Below the pieces are notes generated by a model. That model was not told where the DNA came from. It was given only the letters and a program-made list of their open reading frames with translations, and searched no databases. Below, in pieces: positions 18,539 through 28,985 of a DNA stretch of 32,511 nt. The DNA lies in the NCBI GenBank assembly GCA_026710765.1, contig JAPOQI010000088.1:1-32511 (forward strand), in the 5' to 3' direction. Every line of letters begins with the position of its first letter. Position 1 is the first letter of the stretch. A program made the translations under genes and the position numbers. This DNA comes from Cytophagales bacterium. Lineage in GTDB: Bacteria; Bacteroidota; Bacteroidia; Cytophagales; JAPOQI01.

Positions 18539-20017
18539 ATGATGGATCGGCGCGATTTCTTGAGGAAGATGCTTATGGCACTTCCGGTGGGTTCTGCTAT
18601 TCCTTGGACCTGGTTTTCTTCGTGTACTCCAAATTCTTTTCCTTGGACGGTTCCATCTTTTGATGGAGTAGTAGGTGTTATAGGGGGTGGGGTAGCGGGT
18701 TTGCAGGCGGCTTTAACTTTACAACAACAAGGGATTCAGGTTAAGATTTTTGAGGCTGCGAGTTATCTGGGGGGTCGAATTTTATCCCAATTTCCGGGGA
18801 ATGAGAAAAACATATTACAGGAAAATGGGGTGGAATTAGGTGCAGATTTCATCTTCGGTCCCAATACCTTTTTCTATCAACGGGTCAGGTCTAGTACCTC
18901 CACTGTTTCTTCTGCCGAAGGAATTCGTTCCTACATGTCGGAGGGAACCGAATTTTTAGCGGTCCCCGACCTAAGTAGGGGAAAAGACTATAACAATTTT
19001 ATAAGTCTGCGCGATCAGATCTTGGAATCTGAAGATAGTCATGGCTCTAGCATAGAAGATTTTATCAGCAAATTGGAAGAAGAAGAAACGAATACCCTGA
19101 GTACAGACGAAGACATAAATGCAGCCCAAACCACTTTTACAAACCTACGAACCCTAGCCCGCGGACTCATATCCAATCAGTTTGGACTGAGCCTGCAAGA
19201 ACTTACCGTAGGTGAATATCTGGAAAAAGAAAAACAACGAACAGAAAGTGGAAAACCCTATTCTACCCAAAACAAGAGTTTAAGAGATATCGTCAACATA
19301 CTTTATGGATCCGTAGAATCTTTGGTCCAACGCAGAATTGTTTCAGAAATAGAACACGCTGAGGGAGAAAAAATCAGGATCAACTTCCAAGATGGTCAGA
19401 GTGATCGGGTAGACAAACTAATCGTAGCCCTTCCCTTGGGGGTCATAAAAAACGATTTGAAATTCCAACCCCAGCTTCCAGAAGAAAAATTACAGGCCTT
19501 AGATGAGATAGAGGTCACGGATTGTTTGAAGATATTTCTTCGTCTGAGCGAACGCATATGGAGTCGGGATCTACGTTATATATATCTTCCTACCTCTATT
19601 TCAACTGTGGTAGTTCATCCCCACAAACCCATCCTGATGGGCTATGCCTTCGGTCAACATGCTCGAGATTTTTTGAAGGGCTCGGGTGCAGAATTGGCTT
19701 CAACCCTATTCATTGATATATTGGATAGGTTTTTTGGAGAAGATAGGGTTTCAAAGCATCTCCGTGATACGGAAAAAGGAGGAGAGGCGGGTAGTTTTAA
19801 TTGGTCTCGTGAGTCCAAGGATGCACCCTATACAAAAGGAGGTTTTTCTTATATCAAAACAGGAAATCCAGCGGTACGAACGGTCCTTTCCCAGCCCATA
19901 AGACAAGATATCTTTTTCGCAGGCGAATATACCCATGATAAAGGACACGCAGGAACTATACATGGTGCTATGGAAACAGGTCATAGGGCTGCCTACGAGG
20001 TCATGAGATCATTTTGA
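18539..20017 (+). CDS. Tat-signal FAD-dependent amine oxidase family protein
   Basis: Twin-arginine RRDFLRK signal; GVIGGGVAGLQAALTLQQQGIQVKIFEAASYLGGRI dinucleotide-binding fold; C-terminal FAGEYTHDKGHAGTIHGAMETGHRAA. Confidence 0.88.
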   Translation: MMDRRDFLRKMLMALPVGSAIPWTWFSSCTPNSFPWTVPSFDGVVGVIGGGVAGLQAALTLQQQGIQVKIFEAASYLGGRILSQFPGNEKNILQENGVELGADFIFGPNTFFYQRVRSSTSTVSSAEGIRSYMSEGTEFLAVPDLSRGKDYNNFISLRDQILESEDSHGSSIEDFISKLEEEETNTLSTDEDINAAQTTFTNLRTLARGLISNQFGLSLQELTVGEYLEKEKQRTESGKPYSTQNKSLRDIVNILYGSVESLVQRRIVSEIEHAEGEKIRINFQDGQSDRVDKLIVALPLGVIKNDLKFQPQLPEEKLQALDEIEVTDCLKIFLRLSERIWSRDLRYIYLPTSISTVVVHPHKPILMGYAFGQHARDFLKGSGAELASTLFIDILDRFFGEDRVSKHLRDTEKGGEAGSFNWSRESKDAPYTKGGFSYIKTGNPAVRTVLSQPIRQDIFFAGEYTHDKGHAGTIHGAMETGHRAAYEVMRSF

Positions 20018-20021
20018 ACCC

Positions 20022-20723
20022 ATGCCAAGAATTAGTCTTCTGATCTTTTTGCTGGGAACATGTTTTTCCCTACCCATCCAAGCACAAGTCAAGATTGGGA
20101 TGGGGGCAGGCTATCATTATGTTCAAGCCGACCCCATAGCTTATGCAATACATCATTTTAATCTGGTGCATACCCATTCTCCTCACAGCTCCTTAAACCA
20201 TGGAATCCACATTGACGCTGATTTTTCCATCCATCTAAAAGGGTCTTTTTTTATCAACACAACAATGATATATAGGAGGACTCGTTCTGGGACCAATAGT
20301 TTCATCTATGATTGGAATACCCTAATAAGTCAATATGATTTGCTTCTCGGAACCGCAATCTATCCCTTTTTGGACGCACGAAAATATTTGGGGAGTCCCT
20401 TTAGACATTTTTTTATCCTCCCACAATTAGGTCTGTCCTATCTAGAGATTGTGCCCGAACAAGATAATAGGCAAATCATTTTTAAAGGAGATCCTTACAA
20501 TCCTGCGATATTTCTTCCAGCGCTGGGCATAGGAATAGGTCAGGATATTCGTATCGTGGGTCAGATGAGTTTGGGTCCCTTTCTTCGTTTTTCTTATTTT
20601 CCTCCTTTCCAAATTGAGAACTTAACCGGGATGTATGCCCAAACCCAGTTAGTTGCTGAGGATCTGCGGGGGTCTATGTGGGATGCGCAGGCGGGCATCT
20701 ATCTTCGCTTCCACGGAAGATGA
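20022..20723 (+). CDS. Putative outer-membrane beta-barrel protein
   Basis: Signal peptide ending AQA, alternating amphipathic strands, ends in an aromatic strand (IYLRFHGR); starts 5 nt after the amine oxidase stop. Confidence 0.6.
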   Translation: MPRISLLIFLLGTCFSLPIQAQVKIGMGAGYHYVQADPIAYAIHHFNLVHTHSPHSSLNHGIHIDADFSIHLKGSFFINTTMIYRRTRSGTNSFIYDWNTLISQYDLLLGTAIYPFLDARKYLGSPFRHFFILPQLGLSYLEIVPEQDNRQIIFKGDPYNPAIFLPALGIGIGQDIRIVGQMSLGPFLRFSYFPPFQIENLTGMYAQTQLVAEDLRGSMWDAQAGIYLRFHGR

Positions 20724-20836
20724 ATGTTTTCATCTGATGTAGATCGGGTTATTTTATCTCTTTTTTCTTAACTTGGGACATATCCCCTTGTTATTAGGGT
20801 GATTAGGTTTTCTTCGTAGGAAATATTAAAAGAAAG

Positions 20837-21898
20837 ATGCGATATAGACCAGGTGTACTTTTTGGAGAAGAGACTCGGGAAGTATTAGATGATGCAAAGC
20901 GTGAAGGATATGCTTTGCCCGCTGCGAATGTGATCAGCAGTTCTTCGGTAAATGCGGTTTTGGAGACAGCTCATCGGGTATCTTCACCCGTGATAATTCA
21001 GTTCTCCAATGGAGGTGCAGCTTTTTACGGGGGTAAGGGACTGGATAATACAGATCAGCAGGCTGCTATTTCGGGTGCTATTTCTGCGGCCCATCACATT
21101 AGGATCATGGCAGAAAAATATAAGGTACCCGTGATCCTTCACACAGATCATGCTGCCCGAAAACTACTTCCATGGATAGATGGTCTGATCAAAGCAAGTC
21201 AAGAATATTATGAAAAACATAAACGACCCCTATACAGCTCCCATATGTTAGATCTCTCTGAAGAACCCCTAAAAGAAAATGTGGAAACCTGCGTCCAATA
21301 TTTTAAGACCCTTGAAAGTATAGGTATGATGTTAGAAATAGAATTGGGGTCAACAGGAGGAGAAGAAGATGGGGTAGATAATACAGGCATAGATAATGCC
21401 AGACTCTACACGCAACCCAAAGAAGTAGCTTTTGCCTATGAAGAAATGTCCAGGGTTGGGGTAGATTTTATTATCGCTGCTGCCTTTGGGAATGTGCATG
21501 GGGTTTACAGACCCGGGAATGTATCCCTTAAGCCTATTATCTTAAAAAATTCTCAAGAACATGTTCAAGAGGTCTATAAGACGGGTTCAAAGCCTATCAG
21601 ATTTGTATTCCACGGCGGTTCCGGATCTTCCCAAGAAGAGATTAGAGAAGCCATTTCATACGGAGTTGTGAAAATGAACGTGGATACCGACCTACAATGG
21701 GCATTCTGCGAAGGTGTCAGAAATTATTTTAATAACAAAAAAGATTATCTACAAGAACAAATCGGAAATCCGGAAGGTTCTGAGAAACCCAATAAAAAAT
21801 TCTATGACCCCAGGGTATGGTTACGAGAAGGCGAAAAAGAATTTATAAAGCGTCTGGAGAGAGCCTTTGAAGATCTTAATTGTCTGAAGCGAAATTAG
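20837..21898 (+). CDS. fbaA: Class II fructose-bisphosphate aldolase
   Basis: YALPAANVISSSSVNAVLETA, VILHTDHAARKLLPW, ELGSTGGEEDGVDN, FHGGSGSSQEEI; 353 aa. Confidence 0.95.
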   Translation: MRYRPGVLFGEETREVLDDAKREGYALPAANVISSSSVNAVLETAHRVSSPVIIQFSNGGAAFYGGKGLDNTDQQAAISGAISAAHHIRIMAEKYKVPVILHTDHAARKLLPWIDGLIKASQEYYEKHKRPLYSSHMLDLSEEPLKENVETCVQYFKTLESIGMMLEIELGSTGGEEDGVDNTGIDNARLYTQPKEVAFAYEEMSRVGVDFIIAAAFGNVHGVYRPGNVSLKPIILKNSQEHVQEVYKTGSKPIRFVFHGGSGSSQEEIREAISYGVVKMNVDTDLQWAFCEGVRNYFNNKKDYLQEQIGNPEGSEKPNKKFYDPRVWLREGEKEFIKRLERAFEDLNCLKRN

Positions 21899-21955
21899 TT
21901 TTCTGTCCGATCCGAGTCCTCTCTATTTTGGAAAGCTACCCGTCTATATTCTAAG

Positions 21956-22840
21956 ATGACAGTTTCTGCTCTCTACATCATCCTAACGGGTATACTAATT
22001 GCCATCTCCGCTGCCTTATTGGGTAGTTTATTGTTGGCCCGACGCATGTCTATGATGGGGGATGCCATTTCCCATGCGGTCTTACCCGGCATTGTATTAG
22101 CCTTTCTTCTCTTTGAAACAAGAGAACCTTGGGTCATGCTGTTGGCTGCCATGGGTACGGGGTTGGCTACCACCTTCATTATTCAGTTTCTTCAAAAAAC
22201 CATTGGTATTCGTTCAGATGCAGCGCTTGGTATCACTTTCACCACTTTTTTTGCCACAGGTATTATTCTTATCTCCTTATTTGCTTCTAAGGTGGATGTG
22301 GATCAAGACTGTGTTTTATTTGGAGAGATAGCCTATGTTCCGCTGGATCTATGGATTAGCTCATCTGGATTGATTTTGGGTCCTAGGGCCTTGTATATAA
22401 ATCTCTTTACGATGCTTTGTGTCTTGGGGACTGTACTTCTTTTCTACCGACAATGGGAGCTCACAACCTTTGATCCACATTTTGCCAAATCCATAGGGAT
22501 TAATAGTTCTTTTTGGAATTACCTTTTGATGGGTTTGACCTCTTGTGTAATGGTTTCGGCTTTTGAATCTGTGGGGGCTATTTTAGGGGTAGCTTTTTTG
22601 GTTATTCCTCCGGCTATAGGTTATCTCTGTGCGAGGCGTTTATCAGGTATGTTGGTTATTGCTTGTATTTCGGGGAGTCTGATGGCTATTCTGGGTTATG
22701 AGGTAGCTTATATTTGGAATGGGTCTATCTCTGGTGCGATGGCTTCGGTAGGGGGCATATTTCTTTTGTTGATCATAGCTTGCCAAAAAATAAGCTCCCG
22801 ATTCCGATGGCGATTCTCCCTTGGGAAGACACCATTGTAG
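21956..22840 (+). CDS. Metal (Zn/Mn/Fe) ABC transporter permease, ABC-3 family
   Basis: LLARRMSMMGDAISHAVLPGIVLAFLL; multiple TMs; SFESVGAILGVAFLVIPPAIGYLCARR-like ending. Confidence 0.88.
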   Translation: MTVSALYIILTGILIAISAALLGSLLLARRMSMMGDAISHAVLPGIVLAFLLFETREPWVMLLAAMGTGLATTFIIQFLQKTIGIRSDAALGITFTTFFATGIILISLFASKVDVDQDCVLFGEIAYVPLDLWISSSGLILGPRALYINLFTMLCVLGTVLLFYRQWELTTFDPHFAKSIGINSSFWNYLLMGLTSCVMVSAFESVGAILGVAFLVIPPAIGYLCARRLSGMLVIACISGSLMAILGYEVAYIWNGSISGAMASVGGIFLLLIIACQKISSRFRWRFSLGKTPL

Positions 22841-24162
22841 CTCCTGCGACGGCTGAGGGATCTGCTGCTCTTGCCATGCTTCGTCTCTCGGGAAAAAAAG
22901 CCATTCCACTAACCCAGCAACTTTTTCAGGGAAAGGATCTGAGAAAACAACCTACACAGACAATACATCTGGGGTATTTAGAAAAAAATGGCGAGGTCCT
23001 GGATGAGGTTATGGTGGGCATTTTTAGAGGTCCCAAAACATATACAGGAGAGGATATCGTAGAAATTTCCCTCCACGGTTCTCCCTACATCGTGCGAACG
23101 GCTATGAAATGGTTTGGCGAATTGGGTGCCCGAACAGCCCGACCCGGTGAATTTACCCAAAGAGCCTTTCTCAATAAAAAAATGGATCTCACACAAGCTG
23201 AATCTGTGGCAGATCTCATCCACGCCGAACACAAAGAAGCCCATCGCATCGCACTAGACCAACGAAAAGGAGGTCTGTCCCGAAAAATCACCCGACTGAA
23301 AGAAGGACTCATAGAGCTAGCCGCTCAGGTGGAACTATCTCTTGATTTTTCAGAAGAGGATATTCCACTCCCCCCCTCTTCCGAACTTATGGCAAGGCTA
23401 GGGAAAATAGAACAGATCTTGGTCCCCCTACTAGATAGTTTTTTAATGGGTCAGGCATTCAAAGATGGTGTTTCTGTGGTACTTGTGGGGAAGCCCAATA
23501 CAGGAAAATCAACCTTGCTCAATGCCCTCTTGGAGGAAGAAAAAGCCTTGGTCAGTCCCCTTCCAGGTACCACAAGAGATGTAATAGAAGGAGAAATCTT
23601 GTGGGAGGGTATCAAAATCAGACTCTCAGATACCGCAGGAATTCGTGAAACCCAAGACCCCCTGGAACAAATGGGGGTTGACCGAACAAAAGAAAAAATG
23701 AAATCTTCAGAATGGATCATCCAACTCGTAGACCTCAAAATAACCCAGGCCGAAAAACTCAAACACATGAAAATCCCACCTAAGACCATCTTAGTAGGTA
23801 ATAAAAAGGATAAACTCTCCCCCAAAGAGATCCAAGCCTTCCAAAAAATCCCCAAGCTTATCCTTATCTCAGCCACAGAAAAAGAAAATATAGAAGCGAT
23901 CCCTAAATTATTGGTTCAGAACATCAAGGGTAAAAAAACGATCGCTCAAAGCATCCTCTCAGATTCCCGCCATTATGAAAGTCTGTCCCAAACAAAAAAA
24001 GCTCTAATACAGGTCAAAGAGGGCATACAAGAAGATCGTTCTCCGGAACTCATCGCCACAGATATACGAGAAGCCCTCCAACACCTAGGTATGATTACAG
24101 GGGAGATACATCACGAAGAATTACTTTCCCATATTTTCAGTCGATTTTGCATTGGGAAGTAA
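22807..24162 (+). CDS. mnmE: tRNA uridine-5-carboxymethylaminomethyl(34) synthesis GTPase MnmE
   Basis: DTIVAPATAEGSAALAMLRLSG start, GKPNTGKSTLLNALL G1, C-terminal FSRFCIGK. ORF track start 22714 is over-extended; ATG at 22807 gives the canonical N-terminus. Confidence 0.95.
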   Translation: MAILPWEDTIVAPATAEGSAALAMLRLSGKKAIPLTQQLFQGKDLRKQPTQTIHLGYLEKNGEVLDEVMVGIFRGPKTYTGEDIVEISLHGSPYIVRTAMKWFGELGARTARPGEFTQRAFLNKKMDLTQAESVADLIHAEHKEAHRIALDQRKGGLSRKITRLKEGLIELAAQVELSLDFSEEDIPLPPSSELMARLGKIEQILVPLLDSFLMGQAFKDGVSVVLVGKPNTGKSTLLNALLEEEKALVSPLPGTTRDVIEGEILWEGIKIRLSDTAGIRETQDPLEQMGVDRTKEKMKSSEWIIQLVDLKITQAEKLKHMKIPPKTILVGNKKDKLSPKEIQAFQKIPKLILISATEKENIEAIPKLLVQNIKGKKTIAQSILSDSRHYESLSQTKKALIQVKEGIQEDRSPELIATDIREALQHLGMITGEIHHEELLSHIFSRFCIGK

Positions 24163-25483
24163 ATAACATCAAGGCTTCTGCCACAAGATAGAAGCTCCCC
24201 GTGATGAGGATAAAATCGTCCTGCCCAACCCTTTTCCGAGCCTCTGATAGGGCAAGAGAAACATGTTGGGTTTGAGAATGTGGGAGTCCATATTTTGAAG
24301 CTTCGGCTGCCAAGATATTAGAATCCAATGCCCGATCTTGTACGGACTGCGTGAAGATATAATGTACCCCTTCTTGAGGACAGGTATCCCATAAATAATG
24401 TCTATTCTTATCGGAAGAAATGCCTAAAATGACATATCCCCTTTTCTTCATTTTCTTTAGCTGTTGAAAAACGTATTGCCAAGCCATCCCATTGTGGGCG
24501 ACATCGCAAATCACCAAGGGTTGGGTTTCCATTTCTTGCCATCGTCCCCATAGCTGGGTTTGGGTTTGCACAGACCTGAATCCTTTTTTCCAAGCTTCCG
24601 AACTTGTCCTAAATCCTTTGTCTTTCAGCACCTCAAGAGATTGGCATATGGTAGGAAGGTTCTTCAAAAAAAAGTCCCCCTTGATATCCAATTCATAAGG
24701 CGCACCATTTATCTTCACACACCTATATCCATTCTCTTTCGTACCCACATCTTCCACATAAAAGGATTCATTCGTATGTAGGGACGCACCTTGCTGATGG
24801 GCGACCTCCCGCATAACAGGCATAACTTCAGGAGAAAGCTCTCCCAGAACCACATCAATGGAGGGTTTGATGATACCCGCCTTCTCCATGGCTATTTTCT
24901 GCAAGGTAGAACCCAAAATATCTTCATGATCGTAAGCAATGGACGAAATAATACTCATTAAAGGTGTGACAAGATTCGTAGCATCCCATCGTCCACCCAG
25001 ACCCACCTCTATGATGGCAATATCTAGCTCCTGTTCTTCAAAAAATAAAAGAGCTATCGCCGTGCACACTTCAAAATAAGAGGCTGAAATATTCTTCCAG
25101 TAGGGGTAGCTTTTATCAACCCATTTCACAAATTCCGATTTAGGAATCGGTCTGCCCTGAATACGGATTCTTTCGCGAACCGAAAAAAAATGAGGTGAGG
25201 TATGCAAACCCACCTTATACCCTGCTGCTTGTAAAACGGATGCCAAAGTGTGGGATACACTTCCCTTACCATTCGTGCCCCCGACATGAACGATGGGTGG
25301 TAGTTTAGCCTTACCCAAGCTGTTCAGCAAAAACTCAACCCGCTCCGTACCCTTTTTGAATACCGAAGAATGAGCCATCCCTCCGAACGGACGGACTAAG
25401 GAATTTAAACGTTTGAGTGCCCTAGGATAGTCTCCTGTATGAACCCCTCCCTCAGAAGCGAAGGGCCCAGACATCGCCCCCAA
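24137..25483 (-). CDS. folC: Bifunctional folylpolyglutamate synthase/dihydrofolate synthase
   Basis: VHVGGTNGKGSVSHTLASVLQAAGYKVGLHTSPHF; EVGLGGRWDATN; SIAYDHEDILG. Confidence 0.94.
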   Translation of the reverse strand: MGAMSGPFASEGGVHTGDYPRALKRLNSLVRPFGGMAHSSVFKKGTERVEFLLNSLGKAKLPPIVHVGGTNGKGSVSHTLASVLQAAGYKVGLHTSPHFFSVRERIRIQGRPIPKSEFVKWVDKSYPYWKNISASYFEVCTAIALLFFEEQELDIAIIEVGLGGRWDATNLVTPLMSIISSIAYDHEDILGSTLQKIAMEKAGIIKPSIDVVLGELSPEVMPVMREVAHQQGASLHTNESFYVEDVGTKENGYRCVKINGAPYELDIKGDFFLKNLPTICQSLEVLKDKGFRTSSEAWKKGFRSVQTQTQLWGRWQEMETQPLVICDVAHNGMAWQYVFQQLKKMKKRGYVILGISSDKNRHYLWDTCPQEGVHYIFTQSVQDRALDSNILAAEASKYGLPHSQTQHVSLALSEARKRVGQDDFILITGSFYLVAEALMLFTSQCKID

Positions 25484-26396
25484 ATTCTGCTTTCCAACGA
25501 TCTATCTCCAAAACTACCTCCTTCCATGAAGGAGACTCTGCTACAGCTACCCGATGAAATTTTCCCCGCCCCAGTGGAGAAAGAAGACGAACTTGATAAC
25601 CCTTTTTAGAAAGACCCTTAGCATGTCGTACAGCAAAGCCATCGTCCAAGAAACTGGCAACGACCACATAATACCTACCCGTACGAGAAGAAACAACCTC
25701 ATAATTGTCTGAACCCGAAGCACTCAGACCTGCATTCCGAGACCTTGATAAGTTTTTGCGTCTCCCAGATTTTCTGGAAGTCTTAGCATACTTAGGTCCC
25801 CTCTTGGACTTGTTGGCAAAAGATTTTGCTTTGCTCGGGATGGATTTATTCGTTTTGGCTAGGGTGCCTTGACCCGTAGTTTTTCCCAAGTTTGCCTGAT
25901 TTAAGGGGTTTGTTTCCTGAGTGGAAGCTTGGACCTTTTCAGGGGGTGGACTCGTTTTTGTTTGTACGGTATCAGTCTGAACCGCAGATGCCAAGGCTGT
26001 ATCAGGGGCATCCTTCTTATTCTTTTTGATCCAAAGAAAAAAACCAAAACCTCCTGCCCCACACACCAATAGAAGAACAACTACCGTGGTAATGAATTTC
26101 TTCGCACGAGCACCTGAATCCCCATCCTCACCCTCATCAGAATAGTCGTAGTCCCCATCATCTCCTTCACCCCCATAAGCATCCCCACCCAAGACAGAAC
26201 TTACATAATCTTCCGAAGAACCACCGGATGATTCCCCATACTCATCACCCCCATACCCCTCTTCATCCGAGGATTGATAATCCTCTATGCCAGAGTCCTC
26301 ATCATCAAAACTTGGAAGACCAAAATCCTCGTCCTCATCAGAACGACCCTTGTCTTTATCTTCCTGCTCAGCGCCTAAGTCTTCTTTCTCGTCCAT
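25452..26396 (-). CDS. SPOR-domain single-pass membrane protein with highly acidic N-terminus
   Basis: C-terminal RYYVVVASFLDDGFAVRHAKGLSKKGYQVRLLSPLGRGKFHRVAVAES (SPOR); TM FITTVVVLLLVCGAGGFGFFLWI. Confidence 0.82.
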   Translation of the reverse strand: MDEKEDLGAEQEDKDKGRSDEDEDFGLPSFDDEDSGIEDYQSSDEEGYGGDEYGESSGGSSEDYVSSVLGGDAYGGEGDDGDYDYSDEGEDGDSGARAKKFITTVVVLLLVCGAGGFGFFLWIKKNKKDAPDTALASAVQTDTVQTKTSPPPEKVQASTQETNPLNQANLGKTTGQGTLAKTNKSIPSKAKSFANKSKRGPKYAKTSRKSGRRKNLSRSRNAGLSASGSDNYEVVSSRTGRYYVVVASFLDDGFAVRHAKGLSKKGYQVRLLSPLGRGKFHRVAVAESPSWKEVVLEIDRWKAEFGGDVWALRF

Positions 26397-26559
26397 AGCT
26401 CATTCTTGCTAAAAGCCGCAAATCAATTGGATACCCACGTAGGGCGACCTTGCACAATATACCCCTTTAAAATATTTAATACAAAAGATAGTTGAGATTT
26501 TAACAATATTTTAACCAATCAACCCGTTATAGACCAAAAAATCCCAAAAATAACATGAA

Positions 26560-26593
26560 AATTACCCACTTTCCGTGAAGAAAGTGGGCAATT
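26560..26593 (-). terminator. Intrinsic terminator-like hairpin downstream of groEL
   Basis: Minus-strand AATTGCCCACTTTC-TTCACG-GAAAGTGGGTAATT, 14-bp stem with one G-U, followed by a short U run. The non-Watson-Crick pair is G-U on the minus strand but A-C on the plus strand, which favours minus-strand function. Confidence 0.7.
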
Positions 26594-26640
26594 CTCAACA
26601 GATCAGATTTTTATCTATTATGTAATCCCCCCCTATTATC

Positions 26641-28296
<1,656 letters not shown>

Positions 28297-28338
28297 TTAT
28301 ACGATTAAATTAAAATATATAGTAAAACAAAAAACATC

Positions 28339-28617
28339 CTATAGGATGCCAAAAATGTCAGATTCTCTCATGATAAGATAATCTGTTCCCTCTATGGAAA
28401 TCTCGGTACCCGAATACTTTCCATACAAGATATCATCCCCCACCTTCACCGTGATGGGTTCATCTTTTTTACCTGATCCCACAGCTATAATCTTACCTCG
28501 CTGTGGTTTTTCCTTAGCTGTGTCAGGGATAATGATCCCGCTAGAGGTTTTCTCTTCAGCAGGTGCGGGTTCTACGAGGATCCGATCTGCCAGAGGTTTG
28601 AATTTTACGTTTCCCAT
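28339..28617 (-). CDS. groS: Co-chaperonin GroES (10 kDa)
   Basis: [44 protein letters not shown]; 92 aa; immediately upstream of groEL. Confidence 0.98.
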   Translation of the reverse strand: MGNVKFKPLADRILVEPAPAEEKTSSGIIIPDTAKEKPQRGKIIAVGSGKKDEPITVKVGDDILYGKYSGTEISIEGTDYLIMRESDIFGIL

Positions 28618-28761
28618 TTCAAACTATATTTTTAAAGGTTTATACATTCTTACACATTTCAACATTTCATCAGGGACAGGTGTTCAAATTCTGTGAAAAC
28701 CCAACCCCTCAGACACCCTTATGAATATTGCATTCATCGTGCCAATTTTCATCGGGCTGTG

Positions 28762-28769
28762 CAAATATA
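28762..28769 (-). promoter_or_regulatory. Bacteroidota -7 box (TATATTTG) candidate for groES-groEL
   Basis: Minus strand TATATTTGCA matches TAnnTTTG exactly, ~145 nt upstream of groES ATG; no good -33 TTTG found. Confidence 0.4.
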
Positions 28770-28985
28770 GAAAACTTTTTTAAAAAATCCCGATCTGCCT
28801 TTCAATTTTGTCAAAAATATCAAAAATCTGTCATTCTTCTTTTGCTGCAACCCCAAAATACATCCCATCCTAAAGCACAGACGGGAGAACTATACAAAAA
28901 TATAGCACGCCCACACAATAAGATATGTCGCCCGATGAGGAAGACATATTCCAACATTTCAAAAAAATGTCCGAGAATTAGAAGG

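Noticed and set aside
28618-28660. Possible RNA thermometer around the groES start
   Set aside because: Only a 4-bp AAAC/GUUU pairing seen and no clear Shine-Dalgarno to mask; unsupported by eye.
28923-28949. ATATGTC...GACATAT inverted repeat downstream of the T9SS gene
   Set aside because: 7-bp AT-rich stem with 13-nt loop and no U tract; could be chance in an AT-rich intergenic region.
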